A model generated the notes under the pieces. That model worked only from the letters and a program-made list of their open reading frames with translations. It was not told the DNA's origin and did not search any database. The position numbers and the translations under genes are program-made. From Zoogloea ramigera (lineage in GTDB: Bacteria; Pseudomonadota; Gammaproteobacteria; Burkholderiales; Rhodocyclaceae), in assembly GCF_006539865.1 (NCBI RefSeq), contig NZ_BJNV01000006.1:1-64000 (forward strand): a stretch of DNA of 64,000 bases. The letters run 5' to 3'. This document shows, piece after piece, positions 34,967 to 47,964 of the stretch (the first letter of the stretch is position 1; each line of letters begins with the position of its first letter).

Positions 34967-35058
34967 GATGCCCTGTGAAAAAACTCAAAGAAGGGCGGCA
35001 GGCGGCCGCCCCGACGCGAGGTGAGCAATCATAAACGACGAACGAGGGCGATCCGGGC

Positions 35059-35064
35059 GATAAT
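35059..35064 (+). promoter_or_regulatory. Possible -10 element of fbp
   Basis: GATAAT, 37 bases before the fbp ATG, within the 134-base dadA-fbp divergent spacer. No convincing -35 box is present, so an activator may be needed. Confidence 0.3.
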
Positions 35065-35100
35065 CTCGCCTTTCAAGGCCCACTTTTGGAGAAACATGAC

Positions 35101-36102
35101 ATGCGTCGAGTCACGCTCACCCAATTTCTGATCGAGCAGCAGCGCAAGGGGCTGATGGACGCCGACCTGCGTCTCCTGATGGAGGTCGTCGCCCGCGCGG
35201 TCAAGGCGATCGCCGTCAACGTCTCGAAGGGCGCCCTGGCCGGCGTGCTCGGCGAGGCGGGCAGCGACAACGTCCAGGGCGAGGCCCAGAAGAAGCTGGA
35301 CGTCATCGCCAACGACATCCTGATCCAGGCCAACGAGTGGGGTGGCCACCTGGCGGCGATGGCCTCCGAAGAAGTCGAGGAGATCCGCCCGATCTCCAGC
35401 GACTACCCGCGCGGCGGTTTCCTGCTGCTGTTCGATCCGCTCGACGGCTCGTCCAACATTGACGTGAACATCTCGGTCGGCACGATCTTCTCGGTGCTGC
35501 GCTGCCCCGAGGGTTCCAAGGCGCCCACCGAGGCCGATTTCATGCAGCCCGGCACCGCCCAGGTGGCGGCGGGGTATTCGGTCTATGGCCCGTCCACCCA
35601 GCTCATCCTCACGGTGGGCGATGGCGTGCATGGTTTCACCCTCGACCGCGAGATGGGCAGCTTCATCTACACCCATCCGAACATGACGATTCCCGAGGAC
35701 ACCAAGGAATACGCCATCAATGCGTCCAACGCGCGCTACTGGGAGGCGCCCGTCCAGCGCTACGTCGGCGAACTGCAGGCCGGCAAGGAAGGCCCGCGGG
35801 AGCGTGACTTCAACATGCGCTGGGTGGCTTCGATGGTGGCCGATGTGCACCGCATCCTCACCCGCGGCGGCATCTTCATGTACCCGATGGACAGCAAGAT
35901 GAAGGCGCAGGGCGGCAAGCTGCGTCTGATGTACGAGGCCAATCCGATGGCGATGATCGTCGAGGCCGCCGGTGGCGCCGCATCGACGGGCCGCGAGCGC
36001 ATCCTCGAGATCCAGCCGACCAAGCTGCACCAGCGTGTGCCGGTGGTGCTCGGCTCGAAGAACGAGGTCGAGCGGGTCGTCCGCTACCATCTCGAGGCTT
36101 GA
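35101..36102 (+). CDS. fbp: Class I fructose-1,6-bisphosphatase
   Basis: 333 residues from the ATG at 35101 (TTGGAGA upstream; family homology begins at [13 protein letters not shown]). Metal-binding and catalytic signatures: [62 protein letters not shown]. Gluconeogenic step from fructose-1,6-bisphosphate to fructose-6-phosphate. The TGA stop overlaps a possible TTG start of the next gene. Confidence 0.95.
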   Translation: MRRVTLTQFLIEQQRKGLMDADLRLLMEVVARAVKAIAVNVSKGALAGVLGEAGSDNVQGEAQKKLDVIANDILIQANEWGGHLAAMASEEVEEIRPISSDYPRGGFLLLFDPLDGSSNIDVNISVGTIFSVLRCPEGSKAPTEADFMQPGTAQVAAGYSVYGPSTQLILTVGDGVHGFTLDREMGSFIYTHPNMTIPEDTKEYAINASNARYWEAPVQRYVGELQAGKEGPRERDFNMRWVASMVADVHRILTRGGIFMYPMDSKMKAQGGKLRLMYEANPMAMIVEAAGGAASTGRERILEIQPTKLHQRVPVVLGSKNEVERVVRYHLEA

Positions 36103-37856
36103 GCGGTCCGGCGGTGGCGCGCTCTCGTTGCCTGGCTGCCGGCCGTCGGCTGGCTGGCCTGGTCGTCTTTGCGGCCCTGCTGTCCAGCGGGGCGGCGAGC
36201 GCCGTCGGTGTGGTGAGCCTCGAGGCGCCGTCCGGCCTGCAGCCTCTCCTCGAGAAGCATCTGGGTTTCATCGGCGAAAAGTCTGGCGACGAGCTCGATG
36301 AAGGGGGGCGGGTGGCGCTGCTGCGGCGGGCGCGCAAGGAGGTCGCCGACATCCTCGCCACCGAGGGGCATTTCAAGCCGTCGGTCGAGGGGCGTGAAAC
36401 ACCCGGCGGCGGTTTCGCCGTTGTCGTCGATCCCGGGCCGCGCACCACCATTGCAGATGTCGAACTCCACTTCAGCGGTGCCGCGAGCGGCGCCGCCGAA
36501 CGCCTCGACGCCCTGCGGGCGGCCTGGGCCTTGCCAGTCGGCCAGCCCTTCCGGCAGGCCGACTGGGACGCGGCCAAGCAGCAGCTCCTCGACGGCCTGA
36601 GCCTGCGCGATTACGCCGCCGCGGCCATCACCGCCAGCGAGGCCTTGATCGATCCAGAAAGCGCTAGCGCCCGCCTGCGCGTCGACATCGACTCGGGCCG
36701 GGCTTTCCGCTTTGGCTCCATCGAGGTGACCGGCCTCGCGGACTATGACCGTAGCCTCCTCGAGCGCTACCAGCCGCCCGAGCCCGGCGAGCCCTACAGC
36801 CAGGAGCGCCTGCTGCGTTACCAGACGGCGCTGCAGAACACGCCTTACTTCGCCTCGGTCGTCGTCGACATCGACCGCTCCACCGCGACCCCGGAGGCCG
36901 CCCCGGTGCAGGTTCTCGTCACCGAGGCCAAGCCGCGTCGGGTGGGCTTTGGGGTCGGGGTGAGCAGCAACACCGGTTATCGTTTCGAAACCAGCTACCG
37001 CGACGCCCATTTTCTGGACAAGGCCTACAACCTCGTCAGCGGCCTGCGCATCGAACAGCGCCGTCAGCTGGCCTACGCCGACGTCTTCCTGCCGCCAACC
37101 CAGGCGGGCTACCTCGACAGCGTCGGTGCGCTGGTCGAGCATACCCACATCGCGGGCCTGCAGACACGGCGCCAGTCCTTTGGTGTGGTCCGCACGATCC
37201 CGCGGGGCAACATCGAAAACCGCTTTGCGATCAACTATCAGCGCGAAATGCTGGCGCCCGACGACAGCCTCGGCACGCGGCGCAACGCGCTCACCGCCAA
37301 CTGGTCGTGGACTGGCCGCTTCGTCGACAACATCCTCGACCCACGGGATGGGCAGGTGCTGAATCTGCAGCTCGGGGGCGCCTCCCAGGCGGTGTTGTCC
37401 GATCGCAACTTCGTGCGTGTCTATGGGCGCTACCAGCTCTTTTGGCCGGTGATGCGGCGGGATGTGCTGATCCTGCGGGCCGAGGGCGGCATCACCCTCG
37501 CCGAATCCCGTGATGGCGTGCCGCAGGACTTCCTGTTCCGCACTGGCGGCGCCCAGACCGTGCGGGGCTATGCCTACCAGAGCCTGGGTGTGAAGGACGG
37601 CAGCGCCACCGTCGGCGGGCGCTACCTGGCGGTGACGAGTGCCGAGTACGTCCATTGGTACGAGGGAAACTGGGGTGTTGCAGCCTTCGTCGATGCCGGC
37701 AACGCCAACGACGAGCGTCAGCTTTTCAAGATGAACCTCGGCTACGGCGTCGGGCCGCGCTGGAAGAGCCCGGCCGGGCCGATTGCGGTCGATCTCGCCT
37801 ACGGCCAGCGCGATCACCGGCTGCGTCTGCAGTTTGCGGTGGCCATCGCGTTCTGA
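36099..37856 (+). CDS. tamA: TamA-like Omp85 outer-membrane assembly protein
   Basis: About 585 residues. Signal peptide ([19 protein letters not shown]), N-terminal POTRA domains with [20 protein letters not shown] and the second-domain segment [10 protein letters not shown]-like, [50 protein letters not shown], then a 16-strand barrel ending in terminal Phe (VAIAF) with the conserved [17 protein letters not shown] segment. TamA works with TamB to insert autotransporters and other outer-membrane proteins; no tamB is adjacent. The start is unclear: TTG 36099 overlaps the fbp stop, GTG 36114 is the alternative. Confidence 0.86.
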   Translation: MSGPAVARSRCLAAGRRLAGLVVFAALLSSGAASAVGVVSLEAPSGLQPLLEKHLGFIGEKSGDELDEGGRVALLRRARKEVADILATEGHFKPSVEGRETPGGGFAVVVDPGPRTTIADVELHFSGAASGAAERLDALRAAWALPVGQPFRQADWDAAKQQLLDGLSLRDYAAAAITASEALIDPESASARLRVDIDSGRAFRFGSIEVTGLADYDRSLLERYQPPEPGEPYSQERLLRYQTALQNTPYFASVVVDIDRSTATPEAAPVQVLVTEAKPRRVGFGVGVSSNTGYRFETSYRDAHFLDKAYNLVSGLRIEQRRQLAYADVFLPPTQAGYLDSVGALVEHTHIAGLQTRRQSFGVVRTIPRGNIENRFAINYQREMLAPDDSLGTRRNALTANWSWTGRFVDNILDPRDGQVLNLQLGGASQAVLSDRNFVRVYGRYQLFWPVMRRDVLILRAEGGITLAESRDGVPQDFLFRTGGAQTVRGYAYQSLGVKDGSATVGGRYLAVTSAEYVHWYEGNWGVAAFVDAGNANDERQLFKMNLGYGVGPRWKSPAGPIAVDLAYGQRDHRLRLQFAVAIAF

Positions 37857-38052
37857 TGCGCGCTTTCGTCGCAGCCGTCTGAAACCCGCGCAGCTTCGGC
37901 AGGTCAACGCTTGGCGCCCGCGAGGCGTTAAGACTTTGCTACCATCCGCGGCCCGGGCCGGCGTTCCGGCCAGGCTTTCATGATTGGCAAATTTGCGGCG
38001 GGAAGTTTAGACTCCGCTAATATTCTGCCTACTTACACCGAGAGGGATCACA

Positions 38053-38367
38053 ATGAAGAAGCTGTTTGCTGTTGCCGCCATCGCCGGCCTGCTGGGCTCC
38101 ACCGCCGCTTTCGCCGACGCCGGCGCCGATCTGGCCAAGGCCAAGAACTGTCTGGCCTGCCACGCCGTCGACAAGAAGCTGGTCGGCCCCTCCTACAAGG
38201 ACGTGGCCGCCAAGTACAAGGGCGACAAGACCGCCGAAGCCAAACTGATCGAGAAGGTCCAGAAGGGTGGCGTTGGCGCCTGGGGCCAGATCCCGATGCC
38301 CCCCAACCCGCAGGTCAACGCTGCCGAAGCCAAGACCCTCGTGGCCTGGGTGCTCGCCCAGAAGTAA
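38053..38367 (+). CDS. Small class I cytochrome c (c551/c552 type)
   Basis: 104 residues. Signal peptide (MKKLFAVAAIAGLLGSTAAFA), heme site CLACH at C33, C36, H37, and Met82 in IPMPPNP as sixth ligand. Mature size about 82 residues, as in cytochrome c551. It carries electrons in the periplasm between bc1 and terminal oxidases or denitrification enzymes. GAGAGGG is a good ribosome site. It stands alone between an AT-rich promoter region (37980-38040) and a strong terminator. Confidence 0.93.
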   Translation: MKKLFAVAAIAGLLGSTAAFADAGADLAKAKNCLACHAVDKKLVGPSYKDVAAKYKGDKTAEAKLIEKVQKGGVGAWGQIPMPPNPQVNAAEAKTLVAWVLAQK

Positions 38368-38389
38368 GTCCTCCGGGCTCCGCCCCGTC

Positions 38390-38418
38390 AAAAGCCAGCC
38401 TTCGGGCTGGCTTTTGTG
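38390..38418 (+). terminator. Rho-independent terminator of cytochrome c gene
   Basis: AAAAGCCAGCC (38390-38400), loop TTCG, GGCTGGCTTTT (38405-38415). UUCG tetraloop and T run make it strong. Confidence 0.92.
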
Positions 38419-38633
38419 CTTTCCGGGCCGGGCGTGGCGGAAGCTGCCGAGAGTGAGCGGGCGTGTTGCGCCCTTGCAACAGTCCACCGGCCCCTCGCAC
38501 CCAAAAAACAACGCCGTCCTTGCCCGGGCTTTGCCACCCAAGGACAATGCAGTCCAACTTCTCGTTAGAGAGGTGAAATTGGTCGGCCCCGCGAAAGCGG
38601 TGCGTGCCAGTCTTCAATCAAGAGGAGAATCAT

Positions 38634-39833
38634 ATGCAAAAGAAACTGATCGCTCTGGCCGTTGCTGGCCTGGCCTCCACCGGCGCCTTCGCTCAAGCCA
38701 ACGTCACCGTCTACGGTGTCGCTGACGCCACCTTCGACGTCGTCAAGGTTTCCGGCGACGCCGTGAACGACCTGGGCAACACCACCCGCGTTTCCACCAA
38801 CTCTTCCTACATCGGTTTCAAGGGCGCTGAAGCGCTGGGCAACGGCCTGACCGCCGTGTTCCAGTTCGAGAGCGGTGTTGGCTTCGACAACGCTGGCACC
38901 CTGGGCACCACCCGTGACAGCTTCGTCGGCGTTGCCGGCGGCTTCGGTACCGTGGTTCTGGGTAAGCTGACCGGCCCGACCCGTGCTCTGGGTGGTGCGG
39001 TTGACGTCAACTCCGGCGCCACCAGCATCGGCGCTAACTCCGCCCTGCTGGGCAAGCTGGGTGGCTACCTGACCTCCGGCACCACCATCAGCCAGACCGG
39101 CGCCACCGCTGGCGATGTCGTCACCAAGGCCTGCGCTGCTTCCAGCATCTGCGTGTCCCCGTTTGACGACCGCTGGAACAACGCCATTGCCTACGTTTCC
39201 CCGACCTACGCTGGCCTGAACGCCACCGTTGCTTACGTGGCTAACGAAAACAAGGCTTTCAACGGCCTTGGCCCCCAGAACACCTCCGGCTATGACGTGG
39301 GCCTGAAGTACGCCAACGGCCCGGCCATGGCTGCTGTGACCTACAACAAGGTCCGTTTTGGTGACAACTTCGACACCCGTGCCGGCGACTTCCGTATCGG
39401 TGGTACCTACAACTTCGGCATGGCCTCCGTTCGCGCCCTGTTCGACCGTGTCCGTCTGGACGTGGACGGCGCTCGCGTTACCCAGAACGTGTTCGGCCTC
39501 GGCGGCACCTTCAACGTGACCCCGGCTGGCAAGCTGATTGGTCAGTTCTACATGGCCAACGACCTGAAGGCTGACGGTTCCAGCGCCAAGGACACCGGCG
39601 CCAAGCTGTTCGAGATCGGCTACGAGCACAGCCTGTCCAAGCGCACCATCCTCAAGGCTGTGTACGCTCACCTGAACAACGACAAGAACGCCAGCTACGA
39701 CTTCGGCATCAACGCTGTCGGCACCAACGCCAACGTTTATGGCTCCCCGGCTGGCACCGCTGCTGCTCCGCTCGGCAACACCATCGGTGGCACCCTGCAG
39801 GGCATCCAGATCGGTCTGCGTCACTCCTTCTAA
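38634..39833 (+). CDS. Neisseria-type trimeric porin
   Basis: 399 residues from the ATG at 38634 (AGAGGAG upstream). Signal peptide (KKLIALAVAGLASTGAFAQ), NVTVYGVADATF first strand, SYIGFKGAEALGNGLTAVFQFE, GGFGTVVLGK, and terminal LRHSF with C-terminal Phe: the 16-strand general porin of betaproteobacteria. Codon choice is clearly unlike the neighbours, with many GCT, GGT, GTT and AAC codons and fewer GC-ending codons, as expected of a very highly expressed gene. It has a 215-base leader after the cytochrome terminator and its own terminator. Confidence 0.93.
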   Translation: MQKKLIALAVAGLASTGAFAQANVTVYGVADATFDVVKVSGDAVNDLGNTTRVSTNSSYIGFKGAEALGNGLTAVFQFESGVGFDNAGTLGTTRDSFVGVAGGFGTVVLGKLTGPTRALGGAVDVNSGATSIGANSALLGKLGGYLTSGTTISQTGATAGDVVTKACAASSICVSPFDDRWNNAIAYVSPTYAGLNATVAYVANENKAFNGLGPQNTSGYDVGLKYANGPAMAAVTYNKVRFGDNFDTRAGDFRIGGTYNFGMASVRALFDRVRLDVDGARVTQNVFGLGGTFNVTPAGKLIGQFYMANDLKADGSSAKDTGAKLFEIGYEHSLSKRTILKAVYAHLNNDKNASYDFGINAVGTNANVYGSPAGTAAAPLGNTIGGTLQGIQIGLRHSF

Positions 39834-39854
39834 TTCAGACTCCGTCTGAGCTAG

Positions 39855-39886
39855 AAACGGCGGGCACCTTCGGGTGCCCGTTTTTC
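39855..39886 (+). terminator. Rho-independent terminator of porin gene
   Basis: CGGGCACC / GGTGCCCG around a TTCG loop (39861-39880), extended by AAACGG/CCGTTT and followed by TTTTT. Confidence 0.9.
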
Positions 39887-39930
39887 GTTGACGTTTTCCG
39901 GTGGCTAACTTTTTAGCGGAAAAGTGCAGA

Positions 39931-39966
39931 CGAAAAAATGGCCACCCGAGGGTGGCCATTGCTTTT
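39931..39966 (-). terminator. Terminator of the rplU-proB operon
   Basis: AATGGCCACC (39937-39946) / GGTGGCCATT (39951-39960); on the minus strand it is followed by TTTTTT. It lies 12 bases past the proB stop, facing the porin terminator. Confidence 0.9.
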
Positions 39967-39977
39967 GGTGCGGAGTG

Positions 39978-42270
<2,293 letters not shown>

Positions 42271-42283
42271 TCAGGCCCTGAAT

Positions 42284-42316
42284 GAAAAAAAGCCCTATCG
42301 CGAGATAGGGCTTTGA
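42284..42316 (-). terminator. Terminator between rpmA and obgE
   Basis: AAAGCCCTATC (42289-42299), loop GCGA, GATAGGGCTTT (42304-42314). On the minus strand it is followed by seven T. It should end most ribosomal-protein transcripts and lower obgE-proB expression. Confidence 0.88.
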
Positions 42317-42333
42317 ATACGTGCGAGCTGAAC

Positions 42334-42597
42334 TTATTCAGCGGCGGGCACGATGTTCACGGTGCGACGCTTCTGGGCGCCCTTGACGGTGAACTGCACG
42401 GTGCCTTCGGTCAGCGCGAACAGGGTGTGATCCTTGCCGATGCCGACGTTTTCGCCCGGGTGGTATTCGGTGCCGCGCTGGCGAACGATGATGTTGCCGG
42501 CGAGGACGAACTGGCCGCCGTAGCGCTTGACGCCAAGGCGTTTACTTTCTGAGTCGCGACCGTTACGGGAACTGCCGCCAGCCTTTTTGTGTGCCAT
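42334..42597 (-). CDS. rpmA: 50S ribosomal protein L27
   Basis: 87 residues. [44 protein letters not shown] and GKDHTLFAL are the family signatures; no N-terminal cleavage extension of the Firmicute type. The N-terminal arm reaches the peptidyl-transferase centre. Twelve bases after rplU. Confidence 0.98.
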   Translation of the reverse strand: MAHKKAGGSSRNGRDSESKRLGVKRYGGQFVLAGNIIVRQRGTEYHPGENVGIGKDHTLFALTEGTVQFTVKGAQKRRTVNIVPAAE

Positions 42598-42609
42598 GTC
42601 GGTTTCTCC

Positions 42610-42921
42610 TTAGGCCGAGATCGCTTCGATGCGAAGCTCGGTGTAGTTCTGACGGTGACCCTGATGCTTCTGGTAGTGCTTGCGGCGACGCATCTTGAAG
42701 ATCTTGACCTTGTCGTGACGGCCGTGGGAAACCACGGTGGCCGTGACGGTGGCGCCAGCCACAACGGGGGTGCCGATCTTGACCGACTCGCCTTCGCCGA
42801 CCATGAAGACCTGGTCGATGATGATTTGCGAGTCCACGTCAGCCGGTATCTGTTCTACTTTGAGTTTTTCGCCGACGACGACGCGATACTGCTTGCCGCC
42901 GGTTTTTATGACCGCGTACAT
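42610..42921 (-). CDS. rplU: 50S ribosomal protein L21
   Basis: 103 residues, the usual length: [14 protein letters not shown] at the start and the [19 protein letters not shown] signature before the C-terminus. Binds 23S rRNA. First gene of the rplU-rpmA-obgE-proB unit, behind a consensus promoter with a leader of about 30 bases and GGAG before the ATG. Confidence 0.98.
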   Translation of the reverse strand: MYAVIKTGGKQYRVVVGEKLKVEQIPADVDSQIIIDQVFMVGEGESVKIGTPVVAGATVTATVVSHGRHDKVKIFKMRRRKHYQKHQGHRQNYTELRIEAISA

Positions 42922-42959
42922 GGATGTACTCCGATTGAAGGGTTTTCAGGAAACGCGCA

Positions 42960-42988
42960 AGTATATATGCGGCCGCCTGTCGAGTCAA
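42960..42988 (-). promoter_or_regulatory. Strong sigma70 promoter of rplU operon
   Basis: On the minus strand, TTGACT (42988-42983) and TATACT (42965-42960) with exactly 17 bases between. Predicted start is about 42953. Confidence 0.85.
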
Positions 42989-43011
42989 ACAAAGCATGGC
43001 CTGCCGGCGCC

Positions 43012-43752
43012 TTAGCCGTTGGTGTATTCCCGTAGGATCAGCCATTGCCCATCGCGGCGGACGAGCTCGAGGGTTTTCTTGTCGGTGAGGGTCTGGGCCT
43101 CGGCGCGGTAGATCTGCTGGAAGCGGGCGCTGGCGGTGTCGCCGCTCTGCTCGATCTGCAGGTCGATGATCTCGACGCTGATCGCCCCCGGGCGTGACAG
43201 GCGCTGCCGGCGCTGGGCGAGCCAGTCGCCGTGGGTCAGCTTGCCGGCTGGCTTGAAGTCGGGGGCGTAGTGCCCGAGGTAGTCGTCGATGGCCTTGTTC
43301 TGCCACGCCGCGGCCCAGTCATTGACCCGCTTGCCGATGGCCGGGTCGGCTTCCGGCGCGGTGGGGGCGGGCGCCGCAGCTGTCGCTGGTGCGGGCGCCG
43401 GGCCGGCGGTGGCAATGTTGACCTTGGCGAGATGGGCGGCTTCAGGGGGCAGGATGCCCTCGGAGCCGGATTCGAAGTCGCTGCTGGTGGCGCCGGCTCC
43501 CGGGCCGGAAACGGTGGCTTGTACCGGCGGGGTGACCGCGGTGGGGCGGGGGGCGGCCTGCTCCGGGGCGGAGGCCGCCTGTGAGGCCGTGGTGAAGGGC
43601 AGCGATCCCTGCAGGCCGAGCTTGATGGCGAAGAGGGCGGAGACGATCAGGAACATCCCGGCAACGCCTGCCGAGAACCAGAGGAGGGTCTGGCTGGCGG
43701 ACAGGGCCTTGGTGGTGGCCGGGCGTGGCGTCTTGCTTGGTGCGGAGTTCAT
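43012..43752 (-). CDS. Membrane-anchored NTF2-like (Cds6-type) protein
   Basis: 246 residues from the ATG at 43752. A short cytoplasmic N-terminus (APSKTPRPATTKA), one membrane helix (LLWFSAGVAGMFLIVSALFAIKLGL), a Pro/Ala-rich linker (about 55-135) and a C-terminal NTF2-like domain (VNDWAAAWQNKAIDDYLGHYAPDFKP, GDWLAQRRQRL, FQQIYRAEAQTLTDKKTLELVRRDGQWLI). Domains of this kind are found at the end of some L,D-transpeptidase-related proteins, but no catalytic domain is present here. Function unknown; an envelope role is inferred. A TAAAAT-type -10 lies on the minus strand near 43968. Confidence 0.75.
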   Translation of the reverse strand: MNSAPSKTPRPATTKALSASQTLLWFSAGVAGMFLIVSALFAIKLGLQGSLPFTTASQAASAPEQAAPRPTAVTPPVQATVSGPGAGATSSDFESGSEGILPPEAAHLAKVNIATAGPAPAPATAAAPAPTAPEADPAIGKRVNDWAAAWQNKAIDDYLGHYAPDFKPAGKLTHGDWLAQRRQRLSRPGAISVEIIDLQIEQSGDTASARFQQIYRAEAQTLTDKKTLELVRRDGQWLILREYTNG

Positions 43753-43944
43753 TGAATGAAGCCGGAGAAAGTCATTGGTGCACCGGATTTTATGTCGTCG
43801 GGGATGCGCAGGTGGTGACCGTGCCTTTTGCCGGGCTGAAACTGACGTAAGTTCACAGAGGCCTGCGCTCGGGCCGGCTGTTGTGTGCGGTGGGAGCTTC
43901 CGCGCTGGCGGCCGTGTTGCAGCCTTCAGATGGGACGTGCGCGC

Positions 43945-43982
43945 CTCGCTCGGGCCTGCCATTTTAGACAGGCCCGGGCGAG
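43945..43982. terminator. Large hairpin downstream of glnS
   Basis: CTCGCTCGGGCCTG (43945-43958) and CAGGCCCGGGCGAG (43969-43982) pair over 14 positions with one G-T wobble, loop of 10. No T run. Likely 3' end of glnS mRNA. The rest of 43753-44015 shows no gene. Confidence 0.5.
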
Positions 43983-44015
43983 GGCGATGAACGGCGGGTG
44001 CGCCCTTGCCTGGCT

Positions 44016-45734
<1,719 letters not shown>

Positions 45735-45903
45735 CTGGGTCTTACCTTGGCGGGCTGGGGCGGATTGCCGGCGGATTCAAAATGAGGCCGTGATTGTAGC
45801 CGATGGCGCGCCCGCTGCAGGCTTGCCGGCGGCATTCCGTGGGTTCTTGGGCCGGCGGCGGTTGCGCCAGCCTCTCCGGACACTTCAGATCGGCCTTGTC
45901 GGA

Positions 45904-45911
45904 GCCGATAA
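45904..45911 (+). promoter_or_regulatory. Sigma28-type -10 sequence before the TonB receptor
   Basis: GCCGATAA is the exact flagellar sigma28 (FliA) -10 consensus, 30 bases before the ATG. The matching -35 region (45885-45892, TCAGATCG) fits TAAAGTTT poorly, so the call is tentative. CATAAT at 45924-45929 is an alternative sigma70 -10. Confidence 0.3.
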
Positions 45912-45941
45912 CGAAAGCTCAGACATAATGGAAGCGGATTC

Positions 45942-47924
45942 ATGAGTCGTCATCGAACTGGAGTGCTGCTGGCCACCCTGCTGGGGGCCGGCGCCGCCGG
46001 AGCCGTCGAGACTTCGTTCATCGATTTACCCCTGGAAGAGCTGGGCAAGCTGGAGGTCGCTGCGGTGTCCCGCAAGGCCCAGAAGCTGTCGGACATGCCG
46101 GCCGCGGTGACGGTGCTGTCGGCCGAGGACATCCGGCGCAGCGGCGCCCGCAGCATTCCGGAGGCCCTGCGTGAAGTGCCGGGCGTCAATGTGGCGCAGA
46201 TCGGCTCGGCGCGCTGGGCGGTGGGGGTGCGGGGGGCCCAGGGGCGCTTTGCCAACAAGCTGCTGGTCCAGGTGGACGGGCGCAGCATCTACAACCCGCT
46301 GTTCTCGGGCGTGTTCTGGGAGGCCCAGGACATCCTGATCGAAGACGTGGAGCGCATCGAGGTGGTGCGTGGCCCCGGGGCGTCCCTGTGGGGGGCGAAC
46401 GCGGTGAATGGCGTCATCAACATCGTCACCCGCAAGGCCACGGCAACGCGGGGTGGCCAGGTGTCGGTGGGCGCGGACAGCCAGGGCGGGGTGACGACGG
46501 CGGTCCGGCAGGGGGTGGAGCTCGAGGGCATCGGCACCATGCGCGTGTTTGCCAAGGGGCGGGATCTCGGGCGCTCCGATACGATGGATGGTGACAGGGC
46601 CAGTGACACGGCCGGCGGTTGGCTCGCCGGCTTCCGCATCGACGGCGAGGGGGGCTGGATGGTGCAGGGCAACAGCTATCGCCACTCCAGCAAGGAGCTT
46701 CTGCCGATCTCCACCGCCCTCGACCCCAGCGGAGGCTTTCCGGTCTCCTTCGTGTTCGAAGGCAGCAACCTGCTGGCGCGGCGCAGCTGGGGCATGGCGG
46801 GCGGTGACGCGACCCTGCAGGCCTACGTTGACCATACCGATGCCAGGCTCAACGCCCAGGGCAACGGCAAGATCGACATTGCCGATGTGGACTTCCAGCA
46901 CACTCTGGCGCCGATGGGGCGCCACGAGCTGATGTGGGGGCTGGGCGCCCGCTACGGGCATGTCGATTTCACCTCGAGTTCGCCGGCCTTCACCTTCAAA
47001 GACCAGCTCGTCGAATACCGGATCGCCAGTGCTTTCGTGCAGGATGAGATCAGCCTGGTGCCGCAAACCTGGACCCTCACCCTCGGTTCACGCTTCGAGC
47101 ATTCGACGCTGTCCGACTTCGAGACCCAGCCGACCGCGCGCCTGATGTGGACGCCGACAACGGATGACAGCCTGTGGCTCAACTGGTCGCGGGCTGCGCG
47201 CACGCCGTCCCTCGGAGAGCTCAACGCCAATGTGGTGCTCGGGGCCCAGCCGCAGCCCTTGGCTCCGGGAGGGGTTGTCGTCTTGCGCTCCTTGCCGGCA
47301 CCCAATCTGAGGCCCCGGGCCGAGCGCGTGGATGCGCTGGAGCTTGGCTACCGCCGCACCCTGTCGAGCGGTAGTCTCGAAGCGGTGCTGTTCCACCACG
47401 ACTATCGTCGGCTTGGCGCCACGACGATGGGCCAACTGGACATGAGCTCTCCTCCGTTCGTCCAGCCCTTGTACCGGAGCTATTTTGCGAACGCCTGTAC
47501 CACCGGCCTGGAGCTGGCGGCGGATATCAACGTGACGGCCACCCTGCGCCTGCAGGGCAGCTACACGGTGCTCGACACGCGGGCCCGGCACTATCTCGAC
47601 CCCGCCGCCGATGCCGCCGGTGTGGCCAGGGAGGGGGCCGCGCCCAAACACTGGGCGAGCCTCCATGCCCTGTGGTCGCCGGGTGGCGGGCACGAGTTCG
47701 ATCTGATGCTGCGCCGGGTCGGAGAGGTGAGCGCCGGCGATGTGCCGGCCTACACCAGCGTCGATGCCCGCTATGGCTGGCATCCCGGCCGGAGCTTCGA
47801 GCTGGCGGTCATCGGGCAGAATCTCTTCGACAACCGGCACCTCGAATACGCATCGGATTTCTTCGCCAGCCAGCTGAGCTATCAGCCCCGGCGCGGCTAC
47901 ATCCAGGGGTTATGGCGCTTCTGA
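45942..47924 (+). CDS. TonB-dependent outer-membrane receptor
   Basis: 660 residues. Signal peptide ([17 protein letters not shown]), plug domain (DMPAAVTVLSAEDIRRSGARSIPEALREVPGVNV, VQVDGRSIYNPLFSGVFWEAQDILIEDVERIEVVRGPGASLWGANAVNGVINIVT), and a 22-strand barrel ending QGLWRF with terminal Phe. The short N-terminal LPLEELGKLEV segment is a TonB-box-like start common in receptors that sit next to YfiR-type genes. Ligand not known. It heads a set with YfiR, HPt and a c-di-GMP enzyme, which suggests the receptor reports an external compound or envelope state to c-di-GMP signalling. Confidence 0.9.
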   Translation: MSRHRTGVLLATLLGAGAAGAVETSFIDLPLEELGKLEVAAVSRKAQKLSDMPAAVTVLSAEDIRRSGARSIPEALREVPGVNVAQIGSARWAVGVRGAQGRFANKLLVQVDGRSIYNPLFSGVFWEAQDILIEDVERIEVVRGPGASLWGANAVNGVINIVTRKATATRGGQVSVGADSQGGVTTAVRQGVELEGIGTMRVFAKGRDLGRSDTMDGDRASDTAGGWLAGFRIDGEGGWMVQGNSYRHSSKELLPISTALDPSGGFPVSFVFEGSNLLARRSWGMAGGDATLQAYVDHTDARLNAQGNGKIDIADVDFQHTLAPMGRHELMWGLGARYGHVDFTSSSPAFTFKDQLVEYRIASAFVQDEISLVPQTWTLTLGSRFEHSTLSDFETQPTARLMWTPTTDDSLWLNWSRAARTPSLGELNANVVLGAQPQPLAPGGVVVLRSLPAPNLRPRAERVDALELGYRRTLSSGSLEAVLFHHDYRRLGATTMGQLDMSSPPFVQPLYRSYFANACTTGLELAADINVTATLRLQGSYTVLDTRARHYLDPAADAAGVAREGAAPKHWASLHALWSPGGGHEFDLMLRRVGEVSAGDVPAYTSVDARYGWHPGRSFELAVIGQNLFDNRHLEYASDFFASQLSYQPRRGYIQGLWRF

Positions 47925-47964
47925 ACCGGCGGGCAATGACGATGCATCGGCATTTCGCCAGGGC

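Noticed and set aside
37980-38022. Sigma54 promoter before the small cytochrome c gene
   Set aside because: TTGGCAAATTTGCGG looks similar, but the GG-to-GC spacing is two bases too short for a -24/-12 promoter.
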